Shown here: positions 24,240 through 36,555 of the stretch, piece by piece
Position numbering within the stretch: the first letter of the stretch is position 1
Layout: each line of letters starts with the position of its first letter
Assembly: GCF_014898055.3 (NCBI RefSeq)
Contig: NW_023601543.1
Coordinates: forward strand, 12,237,314-12,301,313
Source: Talpa occidentalis
Taxonomy: Eukaryota; Chordata; Mammalia; Eulipotyphla; Talpidae
DNA: 64,000 bases
Direction: 5' to 3'
The notes under the pieces: generated by a model
Seen by the model: the letters and a program-made list of their open reading frames with translations, nothing else
Database searches by the model: none
Told to the model about the DNA's origin: nothing
Translations under genes and position numbers: made by a program

Positions 24240-24400
24240 TGCAAGATTTCCTTCACCTGCTCAGTGACTTGCTCAAGTCACGTCCCCTCTCTGAGTCTTC
24301 ATGTCGTCCCTTGAAGTGGGAAGTGGCGATGACAGTCTTCCTTCCATGTGACACAAATTGGTGGTGGGGGGTTGAGGATTACGTGAGAGAATCTGTGTGT
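24240..24400 (+). repeat. MIR-like remnant, sense
   Basis: GTGACTTGCTCAAGTCACGTCCCCTCTCTGAGTCTTCATGTCGTCCCTTGAAGTGGG follows MIR sense order (GACCTTGGGC, CTCTGTGCCTCAGTTTCC, AAATGGGG) but with many changes. Confidence 0.5.
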
Positions 24401-25059
24401 GGCTGATAAGGTTCATATATTTGCAATCAAGATAATTCCGAGAGGCACGTTATTTTTACCATACAGACAGATCAAGAGCTGCTGTTCTGCTCTAATTTCA
24501 GCATATTTGATCCCCCCGAGCTCATCAAGTATGTCCTTTGATCTTTGTTCTCCTGTTGACCAAGCACGAAAAGAGCCTTGACCAAATTGCATTGTCCCAT
24601 GCTGCGGTGCTCTTTGTTATCTTGGTTATGGTTTGAAGAACATGAAATTGCTGTAGCCTAGAAAGCCTTTCCTCCCCCCTTACACTGTGTTTCCAATTTT
24701 CTTAAGCAATTATTCCAGGCTTTCTGTTTCCTTTTATCACAATACCCTGAATACCTGTTCCAAGGCTCACTCTGAATGTTTCTCTTTCTAATCAAATGAA
24801 GTCTATCACCTTTTCACAAGGGTACTCCCATTAACTACACAGAGAAAGGGTCGTCATGTCCATACAGATTGCATGTACTTTTTTTAAGGAATGGCTTGAA
24901 TAACATGCATTTAGGACTCAAACACAGGTGGTGTTGAAGTGACTCTCATCCAGAGATGATTTCTGGGAAGTAGTGTAACACTGGGGCAGCCTTTCTAGAA
25001 ATGGGGTCAGTGGCGAAGGGCAGGGCAGATCTAGGGAAAAATGCAATCTGTGTGTTCAG

Positions 25060-25145
25060 CCCTAGACTGCAAATCAGAAGCTCTGTGGGTGGGGCCAGAG
25101 AACCTCCATTTGTAACAAGCCTCCTGGGTGGTTCTTATGGAAATT
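25060..25145 (+). mobile_element. MER5A-like non-autonomous hAT fragment
   Basis: AAATCAGAAGCTCTGTGGGTGGGGCC, then CCTCCATTTGTAACAAGCCTCCTGGGTGGTTCTTATGG resembles the MER5A/MER5B middle and right part. Terminal repeats not seen. Confidence 0.6.
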
Positions 25146-25349
25146 GGAGACTTACTCTCATGGTATATAAAATATACATATCCTTTGACCTGGTAATCCT
25201 CCTAATGGGAAACTAAGAAATGATCCAAAATATGGTAAGGGTTCTGTGAATCCTTCTGATACTCCATCTTTAACTGTAAGAGCCAAAGAGCTAGAAGTGA
25301 TATAATTATTCAGTATTAGTAGAATGGTTAAGTATCAGTAGATCCCTTA

Positions 25350-25475
25350 AGGATACTGTACTTGCTGTTTATCACATTTAAAACCTTCTATTTATCATAT
25401 TTATTCCACGTGACAGATCTATGATGCAGGCATTGTTTTCCTCGTTTTCTAGATGAGGACATTGTTATTTAAGGA
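25350..25475 (-). repeat. MIR remnant, antisense
   Basis: ATGATGCAGGCATTGTTTTCCTCGTTTTCTAGATGAGG is the reverse of the MIR core. Partial copy. Confidence 0.5.
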
Positions 25476-26689
25476 GCTTGAGCAGCAAGGTTAGGAGATA
25501 TAAAAAAGAATCAGAGGAAAAACCGGAATTCATACCCAGTCTAATTCTAAAAGCCAAACTCAATGGTAGAAATAGCAGACTTTTTAAAAAAGACCTAGCT
25601 TTGAAACCACATATGTTTTTATTAGATTTGGGAATTGGGTTTTTTCCCTTATTTCTCTTTCACTTTTATGTTATACTGAAACTTATATAATTAAATATAT
25701 GATTATAAAATAAAAGTGGATTGCATACTTAGGCTTAGGCGACTGTGACAGTGTCTTGTGGCTCAGAGTTGCAAAGAGGGAGTTGCCATAGAAAAAACTG
25801 GGCTGTGGAGGCCTCCTGCACTTCCTGCCTCCAGCTAGCAGCGGGACAGAGCTGTCAGCTTAGGAAGCAGCCATGGGGGCAGAGGCGTGAAAGGAGCAGA
25901 CCTCCATTTTCAAGAGATGGTTGACGTCGATTTTCATTATTGCGGGCCTCGCCTTTTAAACAACCCCCAAGTTAGTGTCCTTTGCAAATGACAAACAGTT
26001 CATGCAAAGCATTAGGCACCTGAGGTTACCAGATTTTGTGTACGAGGCACTCATAACTTTCTTCTTATGAAGTGAGTGTTCAGTCTGGAAGACATTGTAA
26101 AGAATGAGAAAGGGAACAAAAAGGTCAATATTGCGAATTGCAATTAGCTGATTTGATTTCTGTGCCAAATTCCAGAATGTGCTAAATCCACAGTCCTTGC
26201 TGGCAATCTCTCATCTCAGACACCCTAGCCTCTTTTCAGCACACTGGAGTTTCAGACTCTTCTTTAAGACTTTTGCATTAATAATAGCTTTCTAGGTTTG
26301 GATTTGGTTTGTTAATGTGTGAGCAGATGTCTGTAGAAAATGGTTTGAAAGTATACTATAATTCTTCTTCAATGCTGAAGTTGTCTCCAAAATGGGGGTA
26401 ATTTAAGAACTAAAGAAGTAATCTCGCTGGCCAAGTTTTAAAGTTTTTTTTTTTTTAATTGCACTTTAAAAAAAAAACAAAAAACAAAAACCTGTACTAC
26501 CAGAGAATACTGGGGGCATTGTATGCGAGGTTAGAAAGTGGCCTCTCAGAGATTAGCTCCAGGTCTTAGCCAGGGTCGTCCAAAAGGGTTTAGCTATTCA
26601 TTCACAAGTTCTTTTATAATTAATCAGTGCTTTAGCTTTCTCCTTTTTCATGAGGTTGTAGAAGTGGCTTTTAAAGAATTAAAGACACC

Positions 26690-26960
26690 ATGCCACTTCA
26701 TTTTGCTTCAGTTCAATAGCCCATTTATTGAGTGCCTACTATGTGCCAGACACTGCCTTACATGCCATGGAGTTCAAAGATAAATAAGACATAGCCCTTT
26801 GGCAGTTCAAAATCTGGTGGTGGAGAAAAGTCACATGTACAAATAAACCATACCAGGTTGCATATAAAAAGTGGTATTTAGGAGATACAGATAAAGCAAG
26901 AGAGAATTATAATGACCAGGAAGACATTATTAAGGAAATAGCATTTTAACTTGGCTTGAA
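26690..26960 (-). repeat. Ancient MIR/L2-age dispersed repeat
   Basis: Starts CATTTATTGAGTGCCTACTATGTGCCAGACACTGCC and continues with AAGATAAATAAGACATAGCCC. I recognise this as a common old mammalian repeat but cannot name the family with confidence. Confidence 0.5.
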
Positions 26961-27249
26961 AAGATGGAAGCTTTCACTAGATAGATATAAGAATAGCTCA
27001 TAGTATGTGCTTAATTAATGATTACTGAAGGGATTAATAAATGACACAAAGGAGAGAGATGTTTGAGAAAATTACATATTCACTAATCTGTCCCTCAGTG
27101 GGTTTTGGTCAAGGTGAAGTGACATTATAGTCTACACAGGCAGTAGTCAAAGAAGGCTTTAGAGACCACAGGAGTCCATGAAACCCCAGGATCCACAAAG
27201 TCAAATTGCTTGCACAACAGTACTAAGACATTACTTGCCCTTTTTCCCA

Positions 27250-28310
27250 TGTCAGTATTTGCCCTGATGGTGCAGAAGCCATGGTGAATACAACTGTTGC
27301 CATCAAACTGTGCATCAAGGCAGTGGCACTGAAGCATATTTGCAGTGGTATTTATTACTGGCATATATTTGAAGGACACAAAATGGCAGTTCCACTTACA
27401 GATATCATTGTAAAAGCAGTAAAAATGAGGAACTGTATCAACTCAGCCCTTGATTACACTTTTAAAATGCAGTCTGTGTAATGAAATGTAAAGCATGTTG
27501 AAGGTATTTCTGCTACAAACTGTGTGTGGATGTGTGTCTCATGGAAGAACGCTTGTGGGATTATTGAAGCTACAAGCTAAACTAGCTTGTTTTCTCACGC
27601 AGCACCATTTTTTATTGGTGCTAGTGAATGACACACTGTACAGGCTTGAGTATTTGCTAGATATTTTCTTCAAAAGGAACAAAGAGAGCCTAACCAGTGC
27701 AAGGGAAAATTATTTTTGTTGCCAGTGATAAAACTGAAGATATCAAGGAAAACTGAAATTTTGGAAAACCTTTATCTGCTACTATGAGCTTGAGAGCTTC
27801 TCAACACTTAGACTTCTCAGATGAGATTAGAAGTGCTGTTAACGCATGTGATTTTTTTTGAAATCATATACTGAGAGTTGCCAACATTTGGAAGACCTGC
27901 ATAACTAAGTGAACCAGTATTTTCTGAATGACCCATGGATGTGATACACAATAGGTAAAAGGCTGATTTTAAAAGTTCAAAATATACCAATGGATTTTAA
28001 TGTAACAGAACATGAAAAGTTGATTGATATGATTTCATGTTTCACATTGCAAATATCCTCTCCCACTTGTGAGTTTTTATGTAATACCAGTGAAAAATAT
28101 CTACAATGATCGAAAGAGGGTCCTAAAATACCTCTTTCTTTTCCTGTTACCTATTTGTAAGAGGCTGGATGTTGTGCAAATGTTTCAACAAAAACAACAT
28201 AGCACAGTAGATTGAATGGAGAGGTAGATATCATAATCTACTTAGAGTATGAAGCTGAACATTAAAGTGACTTGCAATAATGTAAAACAATGCCACCCTT
28301 CCTTCTCGCT
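27250..28310 (+). pseudogene. Decayed retrocopy of an hAT-transposase-derived gene (ZBED5/FAM200/ZMYM6-like)
   Basis: Conceptual translation across shifting frames gives, in the right order, the motifs of vertebrate domesticated hAT transposases. They are: DGAEAM (27266-27283; the family has TDGAKAM); SHGRTLVGLLKL (27537-27572; family LSRGKVL.R.FEL); TQHHFLL and YRLEYLLDIF (about 27598-27669; family E-HHF and LAYLADIF); KLKFWKT (27750-27770); ELESFSTL (from about 27787); LIDMIS (28021-28038); and SFPVTYL-stop-EAG then RLNGEVDI (28137-28232), the C-terminal hAT dimerisation region. The frame changes at least three times. Several stops interrupt it, including TAA at 28158 where the family has Cys. 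There are no introns over 1 kb, which suits a processed copy, but no poly(A) or target duplication was identified. The exact parent gene cannot be named. It lies in the same sense as GPC3. Confidence 0.8.
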
Positions 28311-28420
28311 GTTTTAGGGCAGAGAAAATGCATTTCTTTTTCAGTAAAAATGTTATTTGCGCTAACACAACATGGGTTTATTTTTGGTACACTTAAATTA
28401 GCTATGGAATAATTTTTTTT

Positions 28421-28726
28421 TAATAATTTTTTTTATAGAGGCATGTTTTTTACTTATTTATTTGTTTGTTTGTTTTGTTTATACATGCACTGGGTACAGT
28501 CAGAAGTGCGGGAGGGTGAGAGAATTCACCAGAGCCAGAGCGGGGAGCAGAGCAGGCAGAAGGACCGAAGTACACTGCTGAGGGGAGCAGCGGGCGGCAG
28601 GAGAGGTCTGCGCGCCATGTGGGACCCTCCTCCGGTGGCCGGGGAGCAGCCAGGGATCGAACCGGCGCAGAGGCCGCGGGCAGCTTCACAAACCGGCGCT
28701 CAACCGCTGCGCCACCGGGGAGGCCC
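28421..28726 (-). mobile_element. tRNA-derived SINE, young extended-tail form, first of a same-site pair
   Basis: Antisense copy beginning (in + reading) with a T-run and ATAGAGGCATG, the complement of the CATGCCTCTAT tail. It is followed at 28727 by TGGAATAATTTTTT, the same target sequence that precedes it (from 28405) and that recurs at 29069. The head lacks a few bases near GGCGCAGAGGCC. It lies within the left target duplication of an older SINE. Confidence 0.92.
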
Positions 28727-28740
28727 TGGAATAATTTTTT

Positions 28741-29068
28741 TTTTTTTTTAATTTTTTTTTTTTTTAATTTTTTTTTTTTTTTTTTTTTATAGAGGCATGT
28801 TTTATTTATTTGTTTATTTATACATGCACTGGGTACAGTCAGAAGAGCGGGAGGGCGAGAGAATTCACCAGAGCCAGAGCGGGGAGCAGAGCAGGCAGAA
28901 GGACCGAAGTACACTGCTGAGGGGAGCAGCGGGCGGCAGGAGAGGTCTGCGCGCCATGTGGGACCCTCCTCCAGTGGCCGGGGAGCAGCCGGGGATCGAA
29001 CCAGCGCAGCAGAGGCGGCGGGCAGCTTCGCAACCCAGCGCTCAACCGCTGCGCCACCGGGGAGGCCC
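28741..29068 (-). mobile_element. tRNA-derived SINE, young extended-tail form, second of a same-site pair
   Basis: Antisense copy with about 50 bp of T-rich tail, then ATAGAGGCATG. The target TGGAATAATTTTTT precedes (28727) and follows (29069) it. It differs from its neighbour at roughly 10-15 positions by eye, including the tail structure and the CAGCAGAGG segment, so it is not an exact recent tandem duplicate. Confidence 0.92.
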
Positions 29069-29083
29069 TGGAATAATTTTTTT

Positions 29084-29357
29084 AAACAATTTTTTAAAAG
29101 ACTTATCTATCTACTCATATAAGAACTGGGGTACAGGCCAGAGGTGCAGGGAGTAAGAGGATTGACTAGAGACAGAGTGGGGAACAGAACAGGCAGACTG
29201 ATGAAATACACTGCTGAGGGGAGCAGCGGGCGAGCCAGGAGAGGTCTGCTGCGCCATGTGGGTTGCTCCCTGGCCTGCCTGGGGATCAAACTCATGCTGC
29301 AGTGGCCACGCACAGCCCTATAGGTTGTCCCAACCCCTCATGCCACCAGGGAGGCCC
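29084..29357 (-). mobile_element. tRNA-derived SINE, older form, host of the stacked pair
   Basis: Antisense older-form copy (GCATATAAGAACTGGGGTACAGGCC in complement style, ending CCACCAGGGAGGCCC). Its own target duplication AGCTATGGAATAATTTTT lies at 28400-28417 and 29359-29376. The two young copies therefore sit between its left duplication and its tail, which dates them as later arrivals. Confidence 0.92.
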
Positions 29358-30223
29358 CAGCTATGGAATAATTTTTAAAGCCATTTCTCAGTTATTTTTC
29401 AGATGGTAAATGTTGATAGATATAACTTATACAAACAAAAGTTGCCTGGGATTCCCAATTAGAGTATAAAGAGTTCCTTGGCTAGTAATGTTGACAAGGA
29501 CTGGCCTGAGCATCTGTGGTAGAGTTAGGTATGCAGGACGTGTGGTAGAGAGGGGAGGCTTAGAAGGTGGATGTGCAAAGGTGGAGACAGTGCTGGAGCC
29601 GGGGGTGGTAGGTGGGTTCGCTTCTCCAGCACCATTTGGACTTTTCCTTTCTTGGTGTAAAAAAAATAAAACCCTTCAAAATCGTATTTTTCGATGGTAT
29701 GCAGATTGTTGCCAATACTTCTCGGTACAGCAGCTAACTGGTAGAGGATAGAAATCTACTTTGCAGCAATGAACATGGATGATGGAAACCTCAGATGCCC
29801 AAATGTGCTTGTGTCTGCTGCGTTTGATCTCAGGACTCTTCTACCACCATCACAAAAACCTCCGTTTCTGTATGTCCAGCATTTCATTTTTGTTGGCCAT
29901 TATTTAAAAATGGAAAGTGGGACTTAGATTTTGGACTAAACATGGGTGGTGTGCAGAAGGTAGAGCAGAAACAGAGGTGTTGGAATATAGCCTTGGAGAG
30001 AGATGAGGAGAGGTAACATGAGTCTGAGAACTCCCCTCAGGGATCACTCACACCAGGGCTCAAGGGACAGACTTTCGGGAAGGACAAAGTGACCGTAAAA
30101 CTACAATGGCATTCACCATGTTTCTGCAAAGCCAGAGGCTAAAGAACAAAAGAAGTCCGCCTCTTAGGAAACATTATCCACACTAGGGCAAAATTAGCAT
30201 CTCACTAAAATTGTAGGGAAGGA

Positions 30224-30489
30224 GGGCCTCCCTGGTGGCACAGTGGTTGAGCACTGGGTTGCAAAGCTGCCCGCAGCCTCTGCAGCACCAGTTCCATCCC
30301 CGGCCGCCGGGCGAGGGTCCCACATGGCAGTGCACAGACCTCTCCTGCTGCCCGCTGCTCCCCTCAGCAGTGTACCTCATCAGTCTGCCAGTTCTGTTCC
30401 CCGCTCTGGCTCTGGTAAATTCTCTCACCCTCCCACGCTTCTGACTGTACCCAGTGCTTGTATAAATAAATAAATAAATCTTTAAAAAC
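30224..30489 (+). mobile_element. tRNA-derived SINE, young form
   Basis: Copy with a TAAATAAATAAATCTTTAAAAA tail. Flanks AAATTGTAGGGAAGGA (30208-30223) and AAATTGTAGAGGAGGG (30490-30505) form an imperfect duplication. Confidence 0.92.
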
Positions 30490-30517
30490 AAATTGTAGAG
30501 GAGGGAAATACTGTTTT

Positions 30518-30719
30518 GTTTGTAACTTTTTTATTAAGATAACATTGGTTTACATTACTGTATATGATTCAGAAATGTAGGATCCTACGTCTTCAGGTAT
30601 ATGGCATCACACCACACCTACCACCAAAGCACCCAGCATCCTCCACCATAGTCCATGGCCCTCTACCCCCTACCCCCTTCCCTCCCATCCCCCTCCTTTC
30701 TGGGGCCTCGGTTTTACTA
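30518..30719 (-). mobile_element. Short 5'-truncated L1 3' end, antisense
   Basis: ACTTTTTTATTAAGATAACATTGGTTTACATTACTG and CCTACCACCAAAGCACCC match the lineage L1 3' UTR seen near 5050. Flanks AGGGAAATACTGTTTTG and AGGGAAATGTTTTTC look like an imperfect target duplication, giving an insertion of about 200 bp. Confidence 0.65.
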
Positions 30720-30796
30720 GAGGGAAATGTTTTTCTAGTGATCAAGGCGCATTATGTGACAATTACCTATACTCATTTAAAATGCTTATAAATATC

Positions 30797-31068
30797 CGGC
30801 CTCCCTGGTGGCACAAGGGGTTGGGCACTGCACTATGAAGCAATCCAAAGCCTCTGCAGCACGAGTTTGATCCCCTGGCCGGCCAGGGAGCTACCCACAT
30901 GGCACGGCAGACCTCTGCTGTCTCGCCCGCTGCTCCCCTCTGCAGTGTATTTCAGTCTGCCTGTTCTATTCCCCACTCTGGTGAATCCTCTCACCCTTTC
31001 GCACCTCTTACCTGTACCCCGGCTCTTGTATGCATAAATACATAGCTCAAAAAAATAATTAATTAAAT
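30797..31068 (+). mobile_element. tRNA-derived SINE, older form (closest SINE to the exon)
   Basis: Starts CGGCCTCCCTGGTGGCACAAGG and ends GCATAAATACATAG then an A-rich tail. Exact 18-bp duplication AAAATGCTTATAAATATC at 30779-30796 and 31069-31086. It ends 411 bp upstream of the splice acceptor. Confidence 0.95.
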
Positions 31069-31464
31069 AAAATGCTTATAAATATCACTGCGTTTCTTTT
31101 CATTTGGTGGGAAGAATTTGTTGCTCTACTGGGATCTCTTCTGGCCTTGGTGACCTCTTAGCCTGGGTGTGTGTCTTACCTTATCGTGTCTTGAGTTGTC
31201 CTACCATGGAGGCTTTCAGGAACGTAAACACCATGGCATGGGAAGGCATGCTGTACACTCTGGCTACTGCATGGTCTAAGTAGAGTGGAGGATGGAGAAT
31301 TGTGTCATTCACTGTGAAAAAGCCCAGGTGGACAAAACTCTAAAGAGTTCAACACATTTGCAGCTGTCAATTTGAAATCATTTTTAAAAACTTGTGTGTA
31401 ATTCATTCAGCATCATTCAACGCCTCCTGTTGATACACCATTTGAGATGTCCTGAGAAATTTGA

Positions 31465-32627
<1,163 letters not shown>

Positions 32628-32643
32628 AGAACTTTCTTATTTT

Positions 32644-33082
32644 TTTTTAATTTTTTAATTTTTTAAATTTTTTTATTTTTATATTCCCCATACAATTGCA
32701 ACCCCCTGATTTTGACCCCAATCCCTCCTTTCCCCACCCCCCCAGGTGTGTCTCTGGTTCATAGTTGTTTGTTGATTTTGACTTTTTTCTTTCTTATAGT
32801 TATTCATTTTCCTGGTCCCTTATTTAAGTTTTCTAGATTCCTGCTATGAGTGAGACCATCCGGTATTTTTCTTTTTCTTTCTGGCTTATTTCGCTGAGCA
32901 TGATCCCTTCCAGCGCCATCCATGTTGCTGCAAATTGCATGTGTTTATCTTTTTTGAATGCTGAGTAATATTCCATGGTGTATATGTACCACATCTTCTT
33001 GATCCAGTCATCTATTTTTGGGCATTTGGGCTGTTTCCAAAGCTTAGCTATTGTAAATTGTGCTGCTATAAACATAGGGGTG
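32644..33082 (-). mobile_element. 5'-truncated L1 insertion with ORF2 C-terminus, antisense
   Basis: Minus-strand codons 33075 down to 32833 encode the L1 ORF2p C-terminus, including KIDDWIKKMWYIYTMEYYSA and ISQKEKEKYRM, followed by a stop and a 3' UTR ending in an AT-rich and poly(A) tail. Flanks AGAACTTTCTTATTTT (32628-32643) and AGAACTTTATTATTTT (33083-33098) are a 16-bp duplication with one mismatch. It is severely 5' truncated and so dead. It is less decayed than the neighbouring old L1. Confidence 0.9.
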
Positions 33083-33099
33083 AGAACTTTATTATTTTG

Positions 33100-33490
33100 T
33101 ATGGCTAAAACTCTATATCTGTTGAATAGCAGCTTCTTATTTCCCCATCACTTTATTTGCAGCTTTTATGATTTTGTCTATTTTAACTACTTTATATGTA
33201 TAAGATACTTTAACTACTTTATGTAAGTGGAATCGTAGTGTTCTGTCACTGGCTTATTTCATTTAACACAATGTCCTCAATGTTCTTCCATGTCGTAGCA
33301 CAGGGCAAGGTTTCCCTCTTTTTAAAGACTGAATAATAGTCCATCATATGTATGTACCACTATTTCTTTATCCTTTTATCCACTGACAGACATTTAGGTT
33401 GTTTCCATCTCTTGGTTATTGTGGCTAATGCTGCAATGAACATTCTTTATTATACCACTACGGGGCTAACTTATAACATCAATACTTCCA
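33100..33490 (-). mobile_element. Old L1 (ORF2 end), antisense
   Basis: The + strand contains TGGCTTATTTCATTTAACACAATGTCCTCAA, ACTGAATAATAGTCCATCATATG, CATTTAGGTTGTTTCCATCTCTTGG and GCTGCAATGAAC, the complement of L1M ORF2 C-terminus. The younger L1 at 32644 inserted at or near its left part. Confidence 0.75.
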
Positions 33491-33699
33491 GTCTTAAGTG
33501 TTCTCCTTATCTGTCATTCCACATCTCTAGCGGCTTACTGGTCATTTCTAACTGACTTTCCCATCATTAGCCCAATTCAGTGTGTCACAAAGCAGATTTA
33601 ACAATGGACCATCCCAAACTGGATCTTCCCTTAATATCCTGATTTTTCTAATACTACTACCAATCTTCCCGAAATTGAATATGTAGTCACTGAAGCTTA

Positions 33700-34330
33700 A
33701 AACTATGGTCATCTTTGACTCTTTCCTCTCCTTTGCCCTTCATATACAGTTGGAGTTCAAACGCCTGTAGATTCTTTCCTAATAATTGTTTCTGCTTTTG
33801 TGACTGCTTCCTTTCTAGTGACACCTCCTACCCTCCTGCATGTGCTATTGCAGTCCCACCTGAAACCCTCTCCAGGCTTCTAGGCTATGGCAAGCATATT
33901 GAGAGCTTCAGGCTAGCAGATTAGATAAGAAGGAATCAAGGACCCAGGCAGAAGATTCCACCAAAGTCATCTTGCACAGCCACCAAGTTAATCTTTCTAA
34001 AGCATTTCATATCCCTCCTTAGCTCATTTGCCTTCATCTTGACCCCACTGCCTGCAGGATAAAGTTAAGACTCCTTAGGAGATTTCTGAGGGCCTTCTTA
34101 TCTAGCCTAAATTCCCCTTCGGGCTTCATTCCCCACCACTAGCCCCACATACTTCTGTCCCTATGAGCCCCATAAAAACATACTTTTCTTGATTCTCTTT
34201 TCATTATCTCTGCCCATGTTTATTTCCATGTGGATACCCCTTTTTCCTTCTGAAATTATACCAGTCCCTCAAAGTGCTATTCAAGTTTGATATGGAGAAA
34301 AAAATAGGTTGGGGGTAGAACAAATGTACA
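33700..34330 (+). repeat. L2 LINE 3' region
   Basis: Contains the L2 run TTCATATCCCTCCTTAGC, CCACTGCCTGCAGGATAAAGTTAAGACTCCTTAGGAG, then GGGCCTTCTTATCTAGCC and CTTCTGTCCC. Ancient and diverged, with no intact frame. Confidence 0.65.
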
Positions 34331-34349
34331 TTTTAATTCTGCCTCTGTT

Positions 34350-34535
34350 CCTTTTATGCTAACATGACCTTGGACAGTGTTTTCTTAGCATCCTTTAGAC
34401 GTCTCCATTCTTTTATCCATCCACTGGGGATCTTTTCCCCAACTTTATAGTACTATTACAAGATTAAATCAAAGGGTACAGTACCTAAGGCATCTAGCCG
34501 GGTATCTAGCATACACTAGGTGCTCCTTAATTGTT
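34350..34535 (+). repeat. MIR remnant, sense
   Basis: ACATGACCTTGGACAGTG, ATTACAAGATTAAATCAAAGGG and TAGCATACACTAGGTGCTCC keep MIR sense order. Confidence 0.6.
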
Positions 34536-35034
34536 CATCTCCACCCCCCTCCCCCGCTCCATGAACTCCTTCTCTACCACCTCAGTCCACATTTACCTCT
34601 AAATTACTAAAACAATGCTGCCAGTGCTTTCAAGAAAGTCTGCAGTGGCTTCCAAACTTCATCCCCAGAGCATAACATGATCACGCAGAGCCTGGATCCT
34701 AAAGAAGAATGTTGTGCAAACATAATAAGTAAAATTAATGTTGGTTAGACATGTTCCGTGCTGCAAGCACTGTGCCAGAGCTTTCATGCATTTTCCCCAC
34801 ACCGCTCTGAACTAGAGTTGTTATTATGCCCACTTTACAGCTGAGAACACTGATGCTGGAGGAGGTCACTTGCCTAAGGCTACTAAGGGCAGAGTCAAAA
34901 TTCAGGGCTAAGGAGTCAGATTTCAGAGGCTACTCTCTGAACAACTCTGATTATTCTTCTTGCCGTGCCCATAAATATAATCATAAAGAGACTGTTTGGC
35001 ATTTGCTACCAGGAAAAGCTTTTAGTGACTGAAA

Positions 35035-35290
35035 GGTTTTTTAGATGGTTCGCCAAAATGTTAACTGGTTCCAACACTGATTCCTGAGCCACACCACTCC
35101 AGAAAAGTCCCTGCTTATCCCTACTCTTGCTGTCCTGCCTCTAAGCCACTTCCCTATCCATTTCAAAACCTCCTTCCCAATTCCATGGTGACTTAACCTT
35201 TTTAAACAGTGTTTGGTGTGGGACCTAGTCAAGGGCCTTTTCAAAATCTAAACAGATTACCTCCACTGGTTTCCCTTTGTCCACATGCAC
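35035..35290 (-). repeat. L3/CR1-type LINE remnant with reverse-transcriptase homology
   Basis: Minus-strand translation in shifting frames gives VICLDFEKALD, VPHQTLFKK, SHHGIGKEVLKWIGKWLRGR and then QESVLEP, matching the F-K-AFDTVPH...LKWI-WL-R...GSVLGP core of CR1/L3 reverse transcriptase. The partial minus-strand frame at 35244-35041 is accidental survival; stops and frame changes show it is dead. Confidence 0.8.
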
Positions 35291-36404
35291 ATTTATCCTC
35301 TCAAAGAATTCTAGGCAATTAGTTAGGCATGATTAACCCTAAGTGCTTTGTAAACTGTAAAACACCACACAAATGGTGGTTAATTTAATTTACAGGAAAA
35401 AATGATGCTTTACTCCCAATAGGTTACACTTGCCTAACATGGTCAGTGATCCTACCAGCCTGGAGTTTCTTGGGTCCCCTGTGAAATGCTTCTCATGGAG
35501 AGGAGACTCACTGGCAATCTGCCAGGCTCATGGCACAACAGCTATTTGGAAAGACAGACTGTATACTTTGGTCAGCTGTTTTACAATCTTACCCAGAATC
35601 TGGGGAGATACCATCTGGTCCTGGTGATGCATCGACACCCATGTAGGAGACTTGGAACTCCCTGTGCATTTACCGCCGTCCCATCTGGAACGTCCAAATC
35701 CCTTTCTCCAAATGCCAACGTGGGAATAAAGAGCAATGCTCAGAGTAGGTTCAGACTCGCTCCTAGCTCCTTTTCTTCCTTGCATAGACCTTCTGCTCCA
35801 CACTGAGAAAGTCATCCAGTTTCCACTCTGGCCTTGCTTCTGACTCCCATGTGCACTAGGGAGGCCCCTTCCTCTTTTTAGAAGTCACTTTCTCCATAAA
35901 ATAAAGAAAATGTCCTGGACAACTCTGCCAGGCCATGCTGGTGCCAGCAATCTGTGAGTATGCTCATTGTTTGGCTTTAATCCCTGGCAAGAGGCTGATT
36001 GGAGTTTTGGGGGAACACCTTCTTTTGAGCTTTCTTCTGACCTTGCAGGTTCCATGTTTTCTACTACTGAGATATTTCTAACTCCAAAATGAACACTTTT
36101 GCCTCTTTTCCCTCCTTTGACTTTCCAAACCAGCAGGCCAGGCTTCCACCCCTGGCCCTCTGCACACTTGTATGCCAGAATGGTAAGAAGTTGTGAGTAG
36201 CTTCCAGACTTTCTGGGCTATATTCACATTTTTAATTCTTCATCCCAAAGTTCCCCAAGTCCTCTCTTTTTTCTCTAATTCTTATTTATCGATTTAACAC
36301 AGAATTCATAGGGCCTTCCTCTTCTTTCTGGCTGTTGAATTTTCAGTATTGATGAGATGACCATAAAGCATATCCTGCTGATGATTACAGCTAAACCTGA
36401 CCTT

Positions 36405-36555
36405 CTCACATCTCAGAACCAAGGTCATGTGCCTCCTTTGAATGAGTTACTTGATCTCTCTTAGCCAGTTTCATAGGGTGGTGGCAATTAAATAAAATAA
36501 TATATGCAGAGCTTTTGGCATAGTGCCTGGCACCTAGTAAGCACTCTAAAAATAA
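36405..36555 (+). repeat. MIR 3' half, sense
   Basis: GGTGGCAATTAAATAAAATAATATATGCAGAGC followed by GGCATAGTGCCTGGCACCTAGTAAGCACTC is a clear MIR 3' end. Confidence 0.75.

Larger units (their letters stand above)
23281..27249. other. SINE-free intronic stretch with scattered old repeats
   Basis: Holds only MIR, MER5A-like and MIR/L2-age pieces listed separately. 25735-25960 is GC-richer and includes a CRE-like TGACGTCG at 25922-25929. No gene is supported. Confidence 0.55.

Noticed and set aside
28738..28792. T-rich stretch as a CRISPR-like or tandem repeat array
   Set aside because: It is the poly(A) tail region of an antisense SINE. No spaced repeats occur anywhere in the window.
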